Assembly (NCBI RefSeq): GCF_046244385.1
Contig: NZ_CP176366.1
Coordinates: 1,426,001-1,490,000, forward strand
Direction of reading: 5' to 3'
Source: Methanospirillum stamsii
Lineage (GTDB): Archaea > Halobacteriota > Methanomicrobia > Methanomicrobiales > Methanospirillaceae
Length of the DNA stretch: 64,000 nucleotides
Below are positions 8,484-17,129 of the stretch, piece by piece; positions within the stretch are counted from its first letter, which is position 1; each line of letters begins with the position of its first letter. Position numbers and translations under genes: made by a program. The notes under the pieces were generated by a model, which did no database searches, was not told the DNA's origin, and saw nothing but the letters and a program-made list of their open reading frames with translations.

Positions 8484-10259
8484 ATGATACAGATCCGTTC
8501 AGGGAGTATTATTGTAATAATCTTGCTGGGAATGTTCTTTTTCTGCACAGCAGTATCTGATGAAAATGAAATCCCTCTAAATAATTCTCAAACACACGGG
8601 TTTCCTGATGAACAGGATATAAATTCATTTGATAACCCGACAGAATCCGGAGATGACTCCCCCATCATCGTAAATGCACAACCCGTAGGAGAACAGGCCG
8701 GGTGGGTATCTGTCAATTCAATCCCCTCAGGTGCCAGAGTTATGTTTGATGGATTGGATCAGGGGATTACGCCGGTTCAGGTCAGGGTGATAACAACAGA
8801 ATCTCCATTCCATCAGATATTTCTTTCAATGGATGGATATCAGGACTGGAGTACCTCCCTTTCTGAAAACCCCGGACCGGGCGAAACGATTCCAATCAAT
8901 GCTTACCTGGTTCCAATTATTCCTACACAAACACCAACCATTACATCCACACCTACCCTTCCTCCTACTTTCATACCAACTGTTACACCATCTCCCACAT
9001 TAATCGGCCCTGACTATGGATGGGTATCGATTGATTCAATTCCTCAAGGAGCCGAAGTAACCTTTGACGGAGTATTCCAGGGTTCTGCACCCGCTCTCAT
9101 TCAGGTATACACAACAGGGACTCCTTCTCATCAGATTCTTGTCCGGATGGCAGGGTATTATGATTATATCTCATCCCTGTCCAGAAATCCAGGTCCGGGG
9201 GAAACAATTCCGATAACCGCCAGGCTTGTCCCGGAAGCAGAATATGGATCCATAAAGGTAACATCAACCCCTTCACAAAGTCTTGTCATATTAGATGGAG
9301 GAAACCAGGATCTGACACCATGCACCTTTTCTGACATCACACCCGGCATTCATTATCTAAAAATCACCAAAGATGGATATCAGCCATATTCAACGGAGGC
9401 AAGAGTCACTTCAGCAGGGATAACACCAGTTAATATCCAGTTAAATCCGGTGGTCAGGACCGGAACCCTGTATGTAACCTCTGATCCCTCCGGAGCAGAT
9501 ATTCTCATGGATGGGATATACCAGGGACAGACACCGTATACCCTTTCCGCATATGAAGGATATCACGACATAACTCTGAAATTATCAGGCTATCAGACCT
9601 GGAAATCAGGAGTCACTATTTATCCAGGGGAACAGGACAGAATATCAGGAACATTGACACCACAACAGCAGACTTCAGGGTCTGTGCAGGTTGCGAGCAT
9701 ACCAGGAAATTCTGCTGTGTTTTTGAATGGGAATTACTATGGCCTTACTCCTGTATCAGGATACCTGGATATTCCGGATCTTACCCCCGGCTCATATGCC
9801 ATTTCAATAACTCATCCACAAAACCAGGATTATAACGGGATTGTTAAAATAACAGGGGGACAGGTAAGCACGGTGAATATTGCTCTTCAGGGAGCTATCA
9901 GACCTTCAGCGATAAATGGTACCCTTTCGGTTAATTCTCATCCGTCCGGAGCATATGTATTTCTTGACAATATCCTCAGGGGAATGACTCCGGTTATGCT
10001 TCCTTCAGTCCTGCCGGGTACATACACTGTCACACTCCGGATGAATGATTACCATGACGCTGTCCGTCCGGTCACCATAACCGGAGGATCAACCACCGAT
10101 CTGATGATTGATATGATACCGGTAACACCAGTTCCGACAGAACCGGTACATACATCTGAACCAACACCCACAAACACTCCTGTCTCAGTTTTGACTTCCC
10201 TGTCCGGAGTAATTATTGTATTACTTATCGCAGGATATGCAGGTAGGATTCATAAGTAG
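8484..10259 (+). CDS. Surface protein with six PEGA repeats and C-terminal membrane anchor
   Basis: 591 aa. It opens with a signal peptide (IIVIILLGMFFFCTAV). Six PEGA domains begin near residues 73, 178, 252, 326, 402 and 480, each with the pattern G-x-V/L-x-V-x-S-x-P-x-G-A-x-V-x-x-D and a later G-x-TP. The first two are close copies separated by a Thr/Pro-rich linker (about 145-175). A Pro/Thr stalk and a hydrophobic helix (SGVIIVLLIAGYAG) end the protein, so it is probably displayed outside the membrane. PEGA domains are thought to be surface-layer or adhesion modules; no enzyme domain is seen. Confidence 0.82.
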   Translation: MIQIRSGSIIVIILLGMFFFCTAVSDENEIPLNNSQTHGFPDEQDINSFDNPTESGDDSPIIVNAQPVGEQAGWVSVNSIPSGARVMFDGLDQGITPVQVRVITTESPFHQIFLSMDGYQDWSTSLSENPGPGETIPINAYLVPIIPTQTPTITSTPTLPPTFIPTVTPSPTLIGPDYGWVSIDSIPQGAEVTFDGVFQGSAPALIQVYTTGTPSHQILVRMAGYYDYISSLSRNPGPGETIPITARLVPEAEYGSIKVTSTPSQSLVILDGGNQDLTPCTFSDITPGIHYLKITKDGYQPYSTEARVTSAGITPVNIQLNPVVRTGTLYVTSDPSGADILMDGIYQGQTPYTLSAYEGYHDITLKLSGYQTWKSGVTIYPGEQDRISGTLTPQQQTSGSVQVASIPGNSAVFLNGNYYGLTPVSGYLDIPDLTPGSYAISITHPQNQDYNGIVKITGGQVSTVNIALQGAIRPSAINGTLSVNSHPSGAYVFLDNILRGMTPVMLPSVLPGTYTVTLRMNDYHDAVRPVTITGGSTTDLMIDMIPVTPVPTEPVHTSEPTPTNTPVSVLTSLSGVIIVLLIAGYAGRIHK

Positions 10260-10294
10260 GAAAGAAATATCTCTTTTTTTGCAGATAACAGTAT

Positions 10295-10633
10295 ATGGGT
10301 TTTCCATTCCGCCTGTTCCTGGTAATTGCCAGCATCATTCTTCTTGCATGGGTGGCGGGAGCTGACGGAAATCAGACAATAGACTCAAATAAAAGTGTCA
10401 ACGGTTCTTCAGTGATTTTTACATTTACCAAGGCAAACCCGTTCGAAGATACAAATTCCTCCCTGTCCAATGGAAATTATAGCACATCAGAAAAACTGGA
10501 ATCAGCAGAGGCCCATTATAACAGAATGAGTGAAGAATCAGATATCAGTCCTCTCCACCTCAATATCCTGGGTATTCCAATGGAATGTCATTTTTGTCTT
10601 CCGTTAAGGGTAATCAACACCAATAATCATTGA
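10295..10633 (+). CDS. Small exported protein, function unknown
   Basis: 112 aa, 35 bp behind the PEGA gene. An N-terminal hydrophobic segment (LFLVIASIILLAWVAG) looks like a signal peptide. The mature part is Asn/Ser-rich with several N-x-S/T sites and a C-x2-C near the C terminus (CHFC). I recognise no family. It may be co-transcribed with the PEGA gene, although an oligo-T run at 10271-10280 lies between them. Confidence 0.5.
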   Translation: MGFPFRLFLVIASIILLAWVAGADGNQTIDSNKSVNGSSVIFTFTKANPFEDTNSSLSNGNYSTSEKLESAEAHYNRMSEESDISPLHLNILGIPMECHFCLPLRVINTNNH

Positions 10634-10643
10634 TTACCCATCA

Positions 10644-11561
10644 TTACCCATCTCCACGGGTAATATCGTATACGGCATGAAACTGGTCCGGAGAATAGGA
10701 TCTGACAAATTTTGTCTCAACTTTCAAAACCGGATACTGATGAATTAGATCCAGCAATTCATCCTCTGATCTTACCAGGGCATAGAGGTGTATTGTACCC
10801 CCGGGTCTGCACATACGAAATGCTGCAGAAAGAAACGGACTTGCCTGCATCGGAAGATTCATGATAATCCGGTCAGCAGGAACCGGAATAATATCAGGAA
10901 GGTGATTTGCATCAGCAAGAAGAGGTACCACATTCCTGCTATGGTTTTTATGAATATTATGAATCATCAGGATTATTGCATCCGGGTTTAAATCTCCGGC
11001 AAAGACGAGTGATGCTTTTCGTGCGAGGGTAATGGCAAAAGGACCAACCCCGGCAAACATGTCAATTATCCGTTCTCCTTCATTCATCATCCGGAGAATC
11101 CGTTGACGTTCTCCGGACAAACGAGCAGAAAAATACGCATGGGAGAGATCTATGGTAAAATGGTGCCCATATTCAATATAATCTGTTGAAGTAGTGTTCA
11201 AACCTGCAAGAACTTTGTAACTTTTCGTTCGAAATTCTCCTTTTACTGCACTTTCAGCATACAGGACAGTATGATATGAAGCTTTGGAAGCGAGTATCTC
11301 CCCAGCTCCTTTTGGATCATCATCCTGCATGATTGCAATACCGCCTACCTGTTCAAACCTGGGTAGTTCCTTTTGTTCAGGAATACCAGGAAAAATTTCA
11401 CAGGTAGTACCCTCAACTTGTCTTGTGACAGGGATAAACAGGTATTCACCTTCAGATCTGATCCTGCATGACCGGTTAAGCAGCCCCTCATCGATGAGTC
11501 TTTGACGCATGCATTCTCCTTCTGACCGGTGCACCCGCAAAGACCAGGACCTCTTTTCCAT
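10644..11561 (-). CDS. trm5: tRNA (guanine37-N1)-methyltransferase, Trm5/Taw2 type
   Basis: 305 aa class I SAM methyltransferase. The SAM loop is DMFAGVGPFAITLAR, followed by GDLNPDA and the catalytic-region motif MNLPMQAS, the archaeal Trm5 family pattern. The tail VRSYSPDQFHAVYDI is also typical. Trm5 makes m1G37 next to the anticodon to prevent frameshifting; some paralogues (Taw2) instead transfer the aminocarboxypropyl group in wyosine synthesis, and I cannot separate the two with certainty. Divergent from hmgA across a palindromic promoter; probably leaderless. Confidence 0.82.
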   Translation of the reverse strand: MEKRSWSLRVHRSEGECMRQRLIDEGLLNRSCRIRSEGEYLFIPVTRQVEGTTCEIFPGIPEQKELPRFEQVGGIAIMQDDDPKGAGEILASKASYHTVLYAESAVKGEFRTKSYKVLAGLNTTSTDYIEYGHHFTIDLSHAYFSARLSGERQRILRMMNEGERIIDMFAGVGPFAITLARKASLVFAGDLNPDAIILMIHNIHKNHSRNVVPLLADANHLPDIIPVPADRIIMNLPMQASPFLSAAFRMCRPGGTIHLYALVRSEDELLDLIHQYPVLKVETKFVRSYSPDQFHAVYDITRGDG

Positions 11562-11568
11562 CCCTCAT

Positions 11569-11594
11569 GTGTTATAGCGGGCCCGGTATAACAC
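11569..11594. promoter_or_regulatory. 26-bp near-perfect palindrome forming divergent trm5/hmgA promoters
   Basis: GTGTTATA (11569-11576) and TATAACAC (11587-11594) are exact inverted copies, and the centre CGGGCCCG is itself a palindrome; only the two joining bases fail to pair. Each arm reads as a TATA-like box for the gene it points to: about 27 bp before the hmgA ATG (11601) and about 28 bp before the trm5 ATG (11561). Both transcripts would then be leaderless. A dimeric regulator bound here would block both promoters. Confidence 0.55.
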
Positions 11595-11600
11595 GTATGT

Positions 11601-12806
11601 ATGGATGAATACATCCGCAGGTTACGGGATGGCTCACTGAAATTATATGCTCTTGAAAAAGAACTCTCTCCAAATGATGCTGTATCGGTCAGGCGTTCAT
11701 TCATCGAAGAACAGACAGGTGTGACACTTGACAGGATTGGTGACTGTTCCATTTCTCTTGACGCAGTAGTGAAGAAAAACTGTGAAAACATGATTGGAAC
11801 CATCCAGGTGCCGCTTGGAGTTGCCGGACCTGTTCTAATAAAAGGAGAATATGCGGAAGGCTCATGTTATCTCCCCCTTGCAACAACAGAAGGAGCTCTC
11901 ATTGCTTCAGTTAACAGAGGTTGCAGTTTGATTTCAGCAAACGGGGGGGCGGATGTCAGGGTAATGAAAGATGGTATGACGAGGGCACCGGTCTTTGCTG
12001 CTAAAAGCATCGTTCATGCAAAAGACATTACCGACTGGATCCATACACATGAAGACCAAATCAGAACTGAAGCTGAAGCAACCACCAGGTTTGGAAAACT
12101 TACCCATATTGAGGTGACTACGGCTGGCACTTCAGTATTTGTCAGACTGGCATTTTCAACCGGTGATGCGATGGGGATGAATATGGTCACCATAGCATCA
12201 GAAAAAGTTGCGAAACTCATTTGTGATGAGACCGGCGCCAGGATAATTGCCCTGTCAGGAAACTGGTGCACGGATAAAAAACCTGCTGCCATCAATATGG
12301 TTCTCGGCAGGGGCAAAACAGTCATGGCAGGGGTTTATCTTTCAAACGATAATATTGGTAAAGTTCTGAAAACAACGGCATCTGCCCTTCTTGAAGTTAA
12401 CATGCGGAAAAACCTGGTGGGATCAGCACGTGCTGGCTCTCTGGGATTTAACGCACATGCGGCAAATATTATCGCAGCCATGTTTATTGCCTGTGGACAG
12501 GATCCGGCCCATGTTGTTGAAGGCTCACTTTGTATTACTACCGTGGATCCGGCTGATGACGGAGTCTATGTTTCAGTGACCCTTCCTGCCCTTCCGGTTG
12601 GGACAGTGGGTGGAGGAACCGGAGTTGAAACACAGGCAGAATGTCTTCGGATGCTCGGGGTATCAGGAAGCGGCGATCCTCCGGGGAGCAATGCCAGAAA
12701 ACTTGCAGAGATTGTTGCTGCAGGAGTTCTTGCAGGGGAATTATCCCTTCTCGGGGCACTGGCTGCACAGCATCTGGCCCGCGCTCACAGCACTCTTGGC
12801 AGATAA
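11601..12806 (+). CDS. hmgA: 3-hydroxy-3-methylglutaryl-CoA reductase (NADPH)
   Basis: 401 aa, normal for archaeal class I HMG-CoA reductase, which makes mevalonate for isoprenoid ether lipids. Catalytic residues are visible: Glu in TTEGALIASVNRG (about 96), Lys in DKKPAAIN (about 227), Asp in GQDPAHVVEGS (about 299) and a His near the C terminus (AAQHLARAH). The cofactor motif DAMGMNM is near 188 and GTVGGGTGVETQ near 334. The start agrees with methanogen homologues (MDEYIRRL). It lies 7 bp beyond the palindromic promoter. Confidence 0.96.
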   Translation: MDEYIRRLRDGSLKLYALEKELSPNDAVSVRRSFIEEQTGVTLDRIGDCSISLDAVVKKNCENMIGTIQVPLGVAGPVLIKGEYAEGSCYLPLATTEGALIASVNRGCSLISANGGADVRVMKDGMTRAPVFAAKSIVHAKDITDWIHTHEDQIRTEAEATTRFGKLTHIEVTTAGTSVFVRLAFSTGDAMGMNMVTIASEKVAKLICDETGARIIALSGNWCTDKKPAAINMVLGRGKTVMAGVYLSNDNIGKVLKTTASALLEVNMRKNLVGSARAGSLGFNAHAANIIAAMFIACGQDPAHVVEGSLCITTVDPADDGVYVSVTLPALPVGTVGGGTGVETQAECLRMLGVSGSGDPPGSNARKLAEIVAAGVLAGELSLLGALAAQHLARAHSTLGR

Positions 12807-12859
12807 ACCAGCACATTTCTGTCAACAACTCTTTCTTTTCATTAATCTAACCGTATGAT

Positions 12860-13795
12860 ATGAAAACAGACGGATGTATTACAACACCTGAATTTAATAT
12901 CAGGTTCTTTATTGTCCTTCTGATTGGGGGACTAATTTCTTTTGGAATTCCTCTGGTCAGTGCTGAAGATGGATTTCCCCAGACTCATTACTGGAATCCC
13001 TATGAGGGATGGGATATTGAACTCTCTTCTGTTGCCGGAATAGGTCTTTTCCCGACTGTTGAAGTGGACTGGACTGCAAAACCAACGAGCGGACCGCTTC
13101 CCAAATCAACCACCTCAGATACCTGGGTAAAAATGGCCTATTATCCTCCGGGGGAAGAAGAGGGGCAACCGGCAATCCTTGCAGGATATGTGGGTGGCCG
13201 GAATTACAATGCAGAAGTTACTATTACCGGTAAGATGGCAGTAGAGGATGAATTTAGTGAGATTGTGACGATAAAAGCACAGGAAAACGGTATCTTTGTC
13301 TGGGCGGTGCCGGACACGCTCAAAAATGTCAAATACTTCCAGGCGATTGCAAAGGTTAGTGGTGCTATAGCAAAATCTGAGATTGTTGCGACCTCCGGAT
13401 TATCCGGATATGTTCCGGCAGAAACAGGAAGTAGCACACCCTCATCCACAATAGTAGCGGTAACACAGCCTGAATCATCAGTCCCGTCGATAACCAGCCT
13501 CACCCTTTCAGCCAATACGGTAAGACCAAAGGTTGGAGATAGTGTTGAGCTTTCAGGCAGACTTGTCGATAGCAATGGAAAGGGTGTTTCAAGGGCAACC
13601 ATAACGATTGAAGTGCCGGATTATGGGACTGATTTTGAACCACTCCTGACCACATCAACCGATGGTGACGGAAGGTTTTCTGCAACAATCAATACCTGGG
13701 AAGGTGGGGGAGTCCCTGTCAGAGCAGTCTTTGAAGGGGATGATGACTTCCTTGCATCAACCAGTAATACCCTGACTTTTTACGCATCGGAATAA
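12860..13795 (+). CDS. Exported protein with C-terminal Ig-like domain
   Basis: 311 aa. A signal peptide (FFIVLLIGGLISFGIPLVSA) ends near residue 34. The mature N-terminal domain (about 35-180) has no family I recognise. A Ser/Thr/Pro linker follows, and then a beta-sandwich of the invasin/Big type (SLTLSANTVRPKVGDSVELS, later DGDGRFSATI, at about 213-311), common in archaeal surface proteins. There is no C-terminal anchor, so it may be secreted or held by protein contacts. It begins 53 bp after hmgA. Confidence 0.7.
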   Translation: MKTDGCITTPEFNIRFFIVLLIGGLISFGIPLVSAEDGFPQTHYWNPYEGWDIELSSVAGIGLFPTVEVDWTAKPTSGPLPKSTTSDTWVKMAYYPPGEEEGQPAILAGYVGGRNYNAEVTITGKMAVEDEFSEIVTIKAQENGIFVWAVPDTLKNVKYFQAIAKVSGAIAKSEIVATSGLSGYVPAETGSSTPSSTIVAVTQPESSVPSITSLTLSANTVRPKVGDSVELSGRLVDSNGKGVSRATITIEVPDYGTDFEPLLTTSTDGDGRFSATINTWEGGGVPVRAVFEGDDDFLASTSNTLTFYASE

Positions 13796-13802
13796 AAATT
13801 TA

Positions 13803-13815
13803 ATTTTCTTTTTTT
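13803..13815 (+). terminator. Oligo-T stop between convergent genes
   Basis: A T-rich run immediately follows the upstream gene and abuts the stop codon of the convergent membrane-protein gene. It is suited to factor-independent archaeal termination on the plus strand. Confidence 0.35.
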
Positions 13816-14131
13816 AGGGATTTAAAAACCAGACCTCCGGGAATGGTATTGTCTGGTCCATAAGAAGATTTACAATCTGTGGAACAAACAGACCGATTAT
13901 CACCAGCATCCGGAGAGGGGAATTATCAATCCTCCGGTACGCAATAACGGTAATTATCAGCAGGACAATCATGGCACCAACCCATGTCCATGTCCAGGGA
14001 GCTGCAGATCCTAAGTTTATTGAAGATACCACATATCGGACTATAGACGTTAAAAAAAAGGTACCAGAAATCAATGCCAGGATTGCAAAAATGATGTCAA
14101 CAAAGATCAATGTGCGGTTTCTTGCATTCAC
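13814..14131 (-). CDS. Small membrane protein, three predicted helices
   Basis: 105 aa from GTG 14131. Three hydrophobic segments are visible: IFVDIIFAILALISGTFFL, WVGAMIVLLIITVIAY and MLVIIGLFVPQIVNLL. I recognise no family and no catalytic motif. It lies 48 bp downstream of the lipoprotein gene on the same strand and may belong to the xseA-xseB-lipoprotein transcript. Confidence 0.6.
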   Translation of the reverse strand: MNARNRTLIFVDIIFAILALISGTFFLTSIVRYVVSSINLGSAAPWTWTWVGAMIVLLIITVIAYRRIDNSPLRMLVIIGLFVPQIVNLLMDQTIPFPEVWFLNP

Positions 14132-14179
14132 GATGTTACCTTCCGGTTTATTTAGGATAAAGGTTATGGAGAGATTATT

Positions 14180-14605
14180 TTATCCCATGATGTTTGAAGT
14201 CACACGGGTTACCTTTGCCTCTATTTCAGCATCCCTGGTTCCCTGGGAGAGCAGGTCAAAATTGCTATCTGTCATTTGAAGAGTTACCTGTCTTGATACT
14301 GATATTGTCTCCTGCTTTGGAACGGTCCCGACTTCAAAGTTATCATTCACAAACCGGTATTCAGGTAGGTCTTTTGGAGTACTGACAATGACCATAACAC
14401 TGACATCATACGCATTATTGCCGCCTTTGTTTGTTACATCGACAGTGACATCATAGGTAATTTCCTGCGTTTCCGGGGATACATGAACCTTTTGCAGGGT
14501 TGAGTTTAAGATTAACTCAGGCTCAGCATAGGTGTTACATCCGGCACAGAGGATGCTGCCAACGAATAATAAAACAATAAAGATGAGCGTGATATTTTTT
14601 TTCAT
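14180..14605 (-). CDS. Lipoprotein with a CARDB-like beta-sandwich
   Basis: 141 aa. The signal peptide ends in the lipobox LCAGC (Cys at residue 23), so the protein should be lipid-anchored at the cell surface. The mature part (about 40-120) has an alternating hydrophobic pattern with ITYDVTVDVTNKGGNNAYDV, which resembles CARDB/DUF11-type beta-sandwiches. The ATG overlaps the xseB stop by 4 bp, so it is probably expressed with exonuclease VII. That pairing has no obvious functional reason. Confidence 0.65.
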   Translation of the reverse strand: MKKNITLIFIVLLFVGSILCAGCNTYAEPELILNSTLQKVHVSPETQEITYDVTVDVTNKGGNNAYDVSVMVIVSTPKDLPEYRFVNDNFEVGTVPKQETISVSRQVTLQMTDSNFDLLSQGTRDAEIEAKVTRVTSNIMG

Positions 14606-14787
14606 GATTCCCTCCCGAGTTCGGTAATCTTTACTTCAACCTCGGCAAGTTTTTCCTCACACTGGTGGACTAAAGTGGTACCCTGTTCGTAGAGAACAAT
14701 CATTTCTTCAAGGCTGGTCTCGTTATCCTCAATCTTTCGAACAATTTCTTTTAGATCAGTAATCATCTCTTCATATTTTTTCGTCAT
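14602..14787 (-). CDS. xseB: Exodeoxyribonuclease VII small subunit
   Basis: 61 aa, the usual size. The sequence KYEEMITDLKEIVRKIED, followed by SLEEMIVLYEQG, is the family's two-helix signature. The small subunit coats the coiled-coil part of XseA and regulates nuclease activity on single-stranded DNA. It overlaps xseA by 17 bp and the following lipoprotein gene by 4 bp. Confidence 0.9.
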   Translation of the reverse strand: MTKKYEEMITDLKEIVRKIEDNETSLEEMIVLYEQGTTLVHQCEEKLAEVEVKITELGRES

Positions 14788-16165
14788 ACTGTACCTTCCT
14801 TATTTCTGCATCGGCGGTTCCATTTAAAAAGCGTAACTGAACCATCGCTCCAGGATGTATGTCGCAAACTGACCGGACAACCTTTCCATCAGAGTGGACT
14901 AGACAATATCCTCGTTTAAATGCCTCTTTTGGCCCATGGGCCGCGAGAATTGCGCTCATCGATCGGAGTTCGGTTTTTTCCCGGGCAATTCGTGCAGATA
15001 CACTTTTTGTCAGGCGCTCGGTAAGTTCTATCATGAATGCTCTCCGGTCCGGGAGCTCTCTTATCAGTATATTCCGGGGATTTCTGCCATCTATTCTCCC
15101 TTTCAATTCAAGTAACAAAGAATGTGCCCGTTGCCGGGATGCTTCTCCTGCACGCAGTAACCGGTCAGAAATTTCAACCAGATTCTCTCTCCGGATTCCC
15201 ATCTCACGTTGCAGCCGGAAAAACGATAGTCTGTCACGAACAGCATTCAGATCTTCCTGTGATCTTTCAAGGTTCTGAATAAGTCTGAGGAACATTCTCT
15301 TTTTCAGATGAACGAGGTTTTCATATTCACTCTTCCGATCAGGAACACATAACTCAGCGGCATGGGAAGGAGTTGAAGCACTGATGTCTGCGGCAAGGTC
15401 TGCAAGAGTGATGTCCACATCATGACCTATAGCAGAAATTACCGGAACCGGAGAGTTCACAATTGCTTCGACAACCACCGGGTGATTGAATGAAAACAGA
15501 TCTTCATTGCTTCCTCCTCCCCGTCCAACGATGAGAACGTCGACCATGCCCTGCACTCTTCCAATCGCCCGGGCAATATCCTCATGAGCTAAAGGTCCCT
15601 GAACAATGGTTGGGGAGAGAATTATTTCTGCAGGAAAACGACCCGAGATTACATTTTCAATATCATGTATGACCGCGCCGGTAGGGGAAGTGACAACACC
15701 GATTTTTTCCGGAAACTTTGGAAGAGTTCTTTTTCTTTCACTGTTGAACCACCCTTTCCCGGCCATTTCGCGCCTCCACTGTTCAATAAGAAGGGCCTTT
15801 TCTCCGGCTCCGGAAGGCCGCATCTGGGTAATCTGAAATGAATATCTTCCACCAGGCTCGTAGTGAGAGACTGAACCATATGCCCGGACTTCCATTCCGT
15901 CTTCGGGTAAAAAGTCAAGATATTGTGCTTTGCTCTTCCAGATTGAACACGATATTACAGATTCCTTGCCGGATTTCTTTTCAAACAGTGAAAAATAGAG
16001 GTGTCCGGAACTATGGCGCTTAAAATTTGTTATCTCCCCGCTAATCCAGATGTTCTGCAGGTCTTCATTTTCCAGCAGGTGTGAAATGATTGCAGAAACT
16101 TCGGATACACGAAAAATATGTGGATCCTGGTTCTTGTTCCACTTATCAAGGGTTACCTGATCCAT
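14771..16165 (-). CDS. xseA: Exodeoxyribonuclease VII large subunit
   Basis: 464 aa. The N-terminal OB fold (residues 19-110; VSEVSAIISHLLE, then GEITNFKRHSSGHLYFSL) is followed by the catalytic domain with GVVTSPTGAVIHDI (near 153), GRGGGSNEDLFSFN (near 220) and SAIGHDVDITLAD, and then a long alpha-helical coiled coil. The C-terminal RGYCLVHSDGKVV segment is also typical. The complex degrades single-stranded DNA from both ends. ExoVII is mainly bacterial; its presence here implies an ancient acquisition by this archaeal lineage (inference). Confidence 0.95.
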   Translation of the reverse strand: MDQVTLDKWNKNQDPHIFRVSEVSAIISHLLENEDLQNIWISGEITNFKRHSSGHLYFSLFEKKSGKESVISCSIWKSKAQYLDFLPEDGMEVRAYGSVSHYEPGGRYSFQITQMRPSGAGEKALLIEQWRREMAGKGWFNSERKRTLPKFPEKIGVVTSPTGAVIHDIENVISGRFPAEIILSPTIVQGPLAHEDIARAIGRVQGMVDVLIVGRGGGSNEDLFSFNHPVVVEAIVNSPVPVISAIGHDVDITLADLAADISASTPSHAAELCVPDRKSEYENLVHLKKRMFLRLIQNLERSQEDLNAVRDRLSFFRLQREMGIRRENLVEISDRLLRAGEASRQRAHSLLLELKGRIDGRNPRNILIRELPDRRAFMIELTERLTKSVSARIAREKTELRSMSAILAAHGPKEAFKRGYCLVHSDGKVVRSVCDIHPGAMVQLRFLNGTADAEIRKVQYDEKI

Positions 16166-16209
16166 GGTGCCTGATTGATTATCTTCACTCAGATAGATAA
16201 TGTCTGGTA

Positions 16210-17022
16210 ATGGTCATTTCTTTCTCGAGCATGTTCTTTCATGATTTTGTACTTGATGATATTTTCCAGGCCTGCAATGAATCAGGTGCAGATACACTAG
16301 AATTCTGGCTTGAGACGCCGTATTTTTGGCTAAATGGTCTCAACGAGGATTATCTGATGGAAGTTATCAATACTCATAACATTTCCTGCCCGCTATCAGT
16401 TCACGCGCCTGTTCTCGATCTGAACCCCTGTTCCATTAATCCGGATGTCCGGGAGGTTTCGATATTATGGATAGAGCGTTCAATAAAACTTGCTGAAAAA
16501 ATTGGTGCATCGGTGTGCACTATTCATCCGGGAAGAAGAACTGCAAAAAGGCCTCCAACCATTACTGATTACCAAAGACTTGGACACATGCTTGATACAA
16601 TTGAGCCCCTTGCTGAATCAGTTCAGGTAAAGGTCGCCATTGAAAACATGGAACCTGCAGTAAATGCTCTTCTCACATCACCTGAAGAGATTCAAAAGAT
16701 CCTTGATGGGCGCCCATGGCTCTGGTTTACCTTTGATGTTGCTCATGCACTAAGACGTGGTCTGACCGTTACCGGGGATTTTCTAAAAATAAAAAAGATA
16801 GCAAATATCCATATCTCCGGCAGCAATGAACAAAAAATGCACGGACTGGTATCCCAGGATCCGCTAGCATTAGAGTTTCTTCCCCGCATTAAGGAATCAG
16901 GGTTTTCCGGACCATTAACACTTGAATTAAACGATCTTACTCTTTCAAAGCAACATAATTATCAGGAAAAAATTCAGGTTCTCAAAAATGAAATTTCCGG
17001 TATCAGGACATATTTACAATAA
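16210..17022 (+). CDS. TIM-barrel sugar phosphate isomerase/AP endonuclease family 2 protein
   Basis: 270 aa xylose isomerase-like barrel. Candidate metal ligands follow the family order: HAP (about 77), TIHPG (about 109), IENME (about 145), FDVAH (about 177), NIHISGS (about 200) and a final LELN Glu (about 242). This resembles endonuclease IV and sugar isomerases/epimerases, but the sequence does not decide between DNA repair and sugar chemistry. It is divergent from xseA with a 44-bp gap, so a DNA-repair role is possible but unproven. Confidence 0.75.
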   Translation: MVISFSSMFFHDFVLDDIFQACNESGADTLEFWLETPYFWLNGLNEDYLMEVINTHNISCPLSVHAPVLDLNPCSINPDVREVSILWIERSIKLAEKIGASVCTIHPGRRTAKRPPTITDYQRLGHMLDTIEPLAESVQVKVAIENMEPAVNALLTSPEEIQKILDGRPWLWFTFDVAHALRRGLTVTGDFLKIKKIANIHISGSNEQKMHGLVSQDPLALEFLPRIKESGFSGPLTLELNDLTLSKQHNYQEKIQVLKNEISGIRTYLQ

Positions 17023-17030
17023 ACATTTTT

Positions 17031-17048
17031 TATCCTTCAGGAAGGATA
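17031..17048 (+). promoter_or_regulatory. Hairpin enclosing the ribosome-binding site of a leader ORF
   Basis: TATCCTTC (17031-17038) and GAAGGATA (17041-17048) pair perfectly over 8 bp around a 2-base centre. The right arm carries the only purine-rich ribosome site (GGAAGG, partly in the centre) for the ATG at 17052. If the hairpin forms in RNA it would hide that site. Confidence 0.45.
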
Positions 17049-17051
17049 TCT

Positions 17052-17129
17052 ATGGTGAATCAGGCAGCCATAAAGAAAACCTATGACTCCATTACTAATA
17101 TGCCGTGTTCCGGCGTGAACGCTGAATGA
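17052..17129 (+). CDS. 25-residue leader ORF coupled to the CNNM/CBS gene
   Basis: ATG 17052 to TGA 17129 encodes 25 residues (starts MVNQAAIKKTY, ends GVNAE). It has a ribosome site 4-10 bp upstream inside a hairpin, and its stop overlaps the start of the next gene in an ATGA arrangement, so translation could be coupled. No family is recognised. It may be a regulatory leader peptide or a gene remnant. Confidence 0.35.
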   Translation: MVNQAAIKKTYDSITNMPCSGVNAE

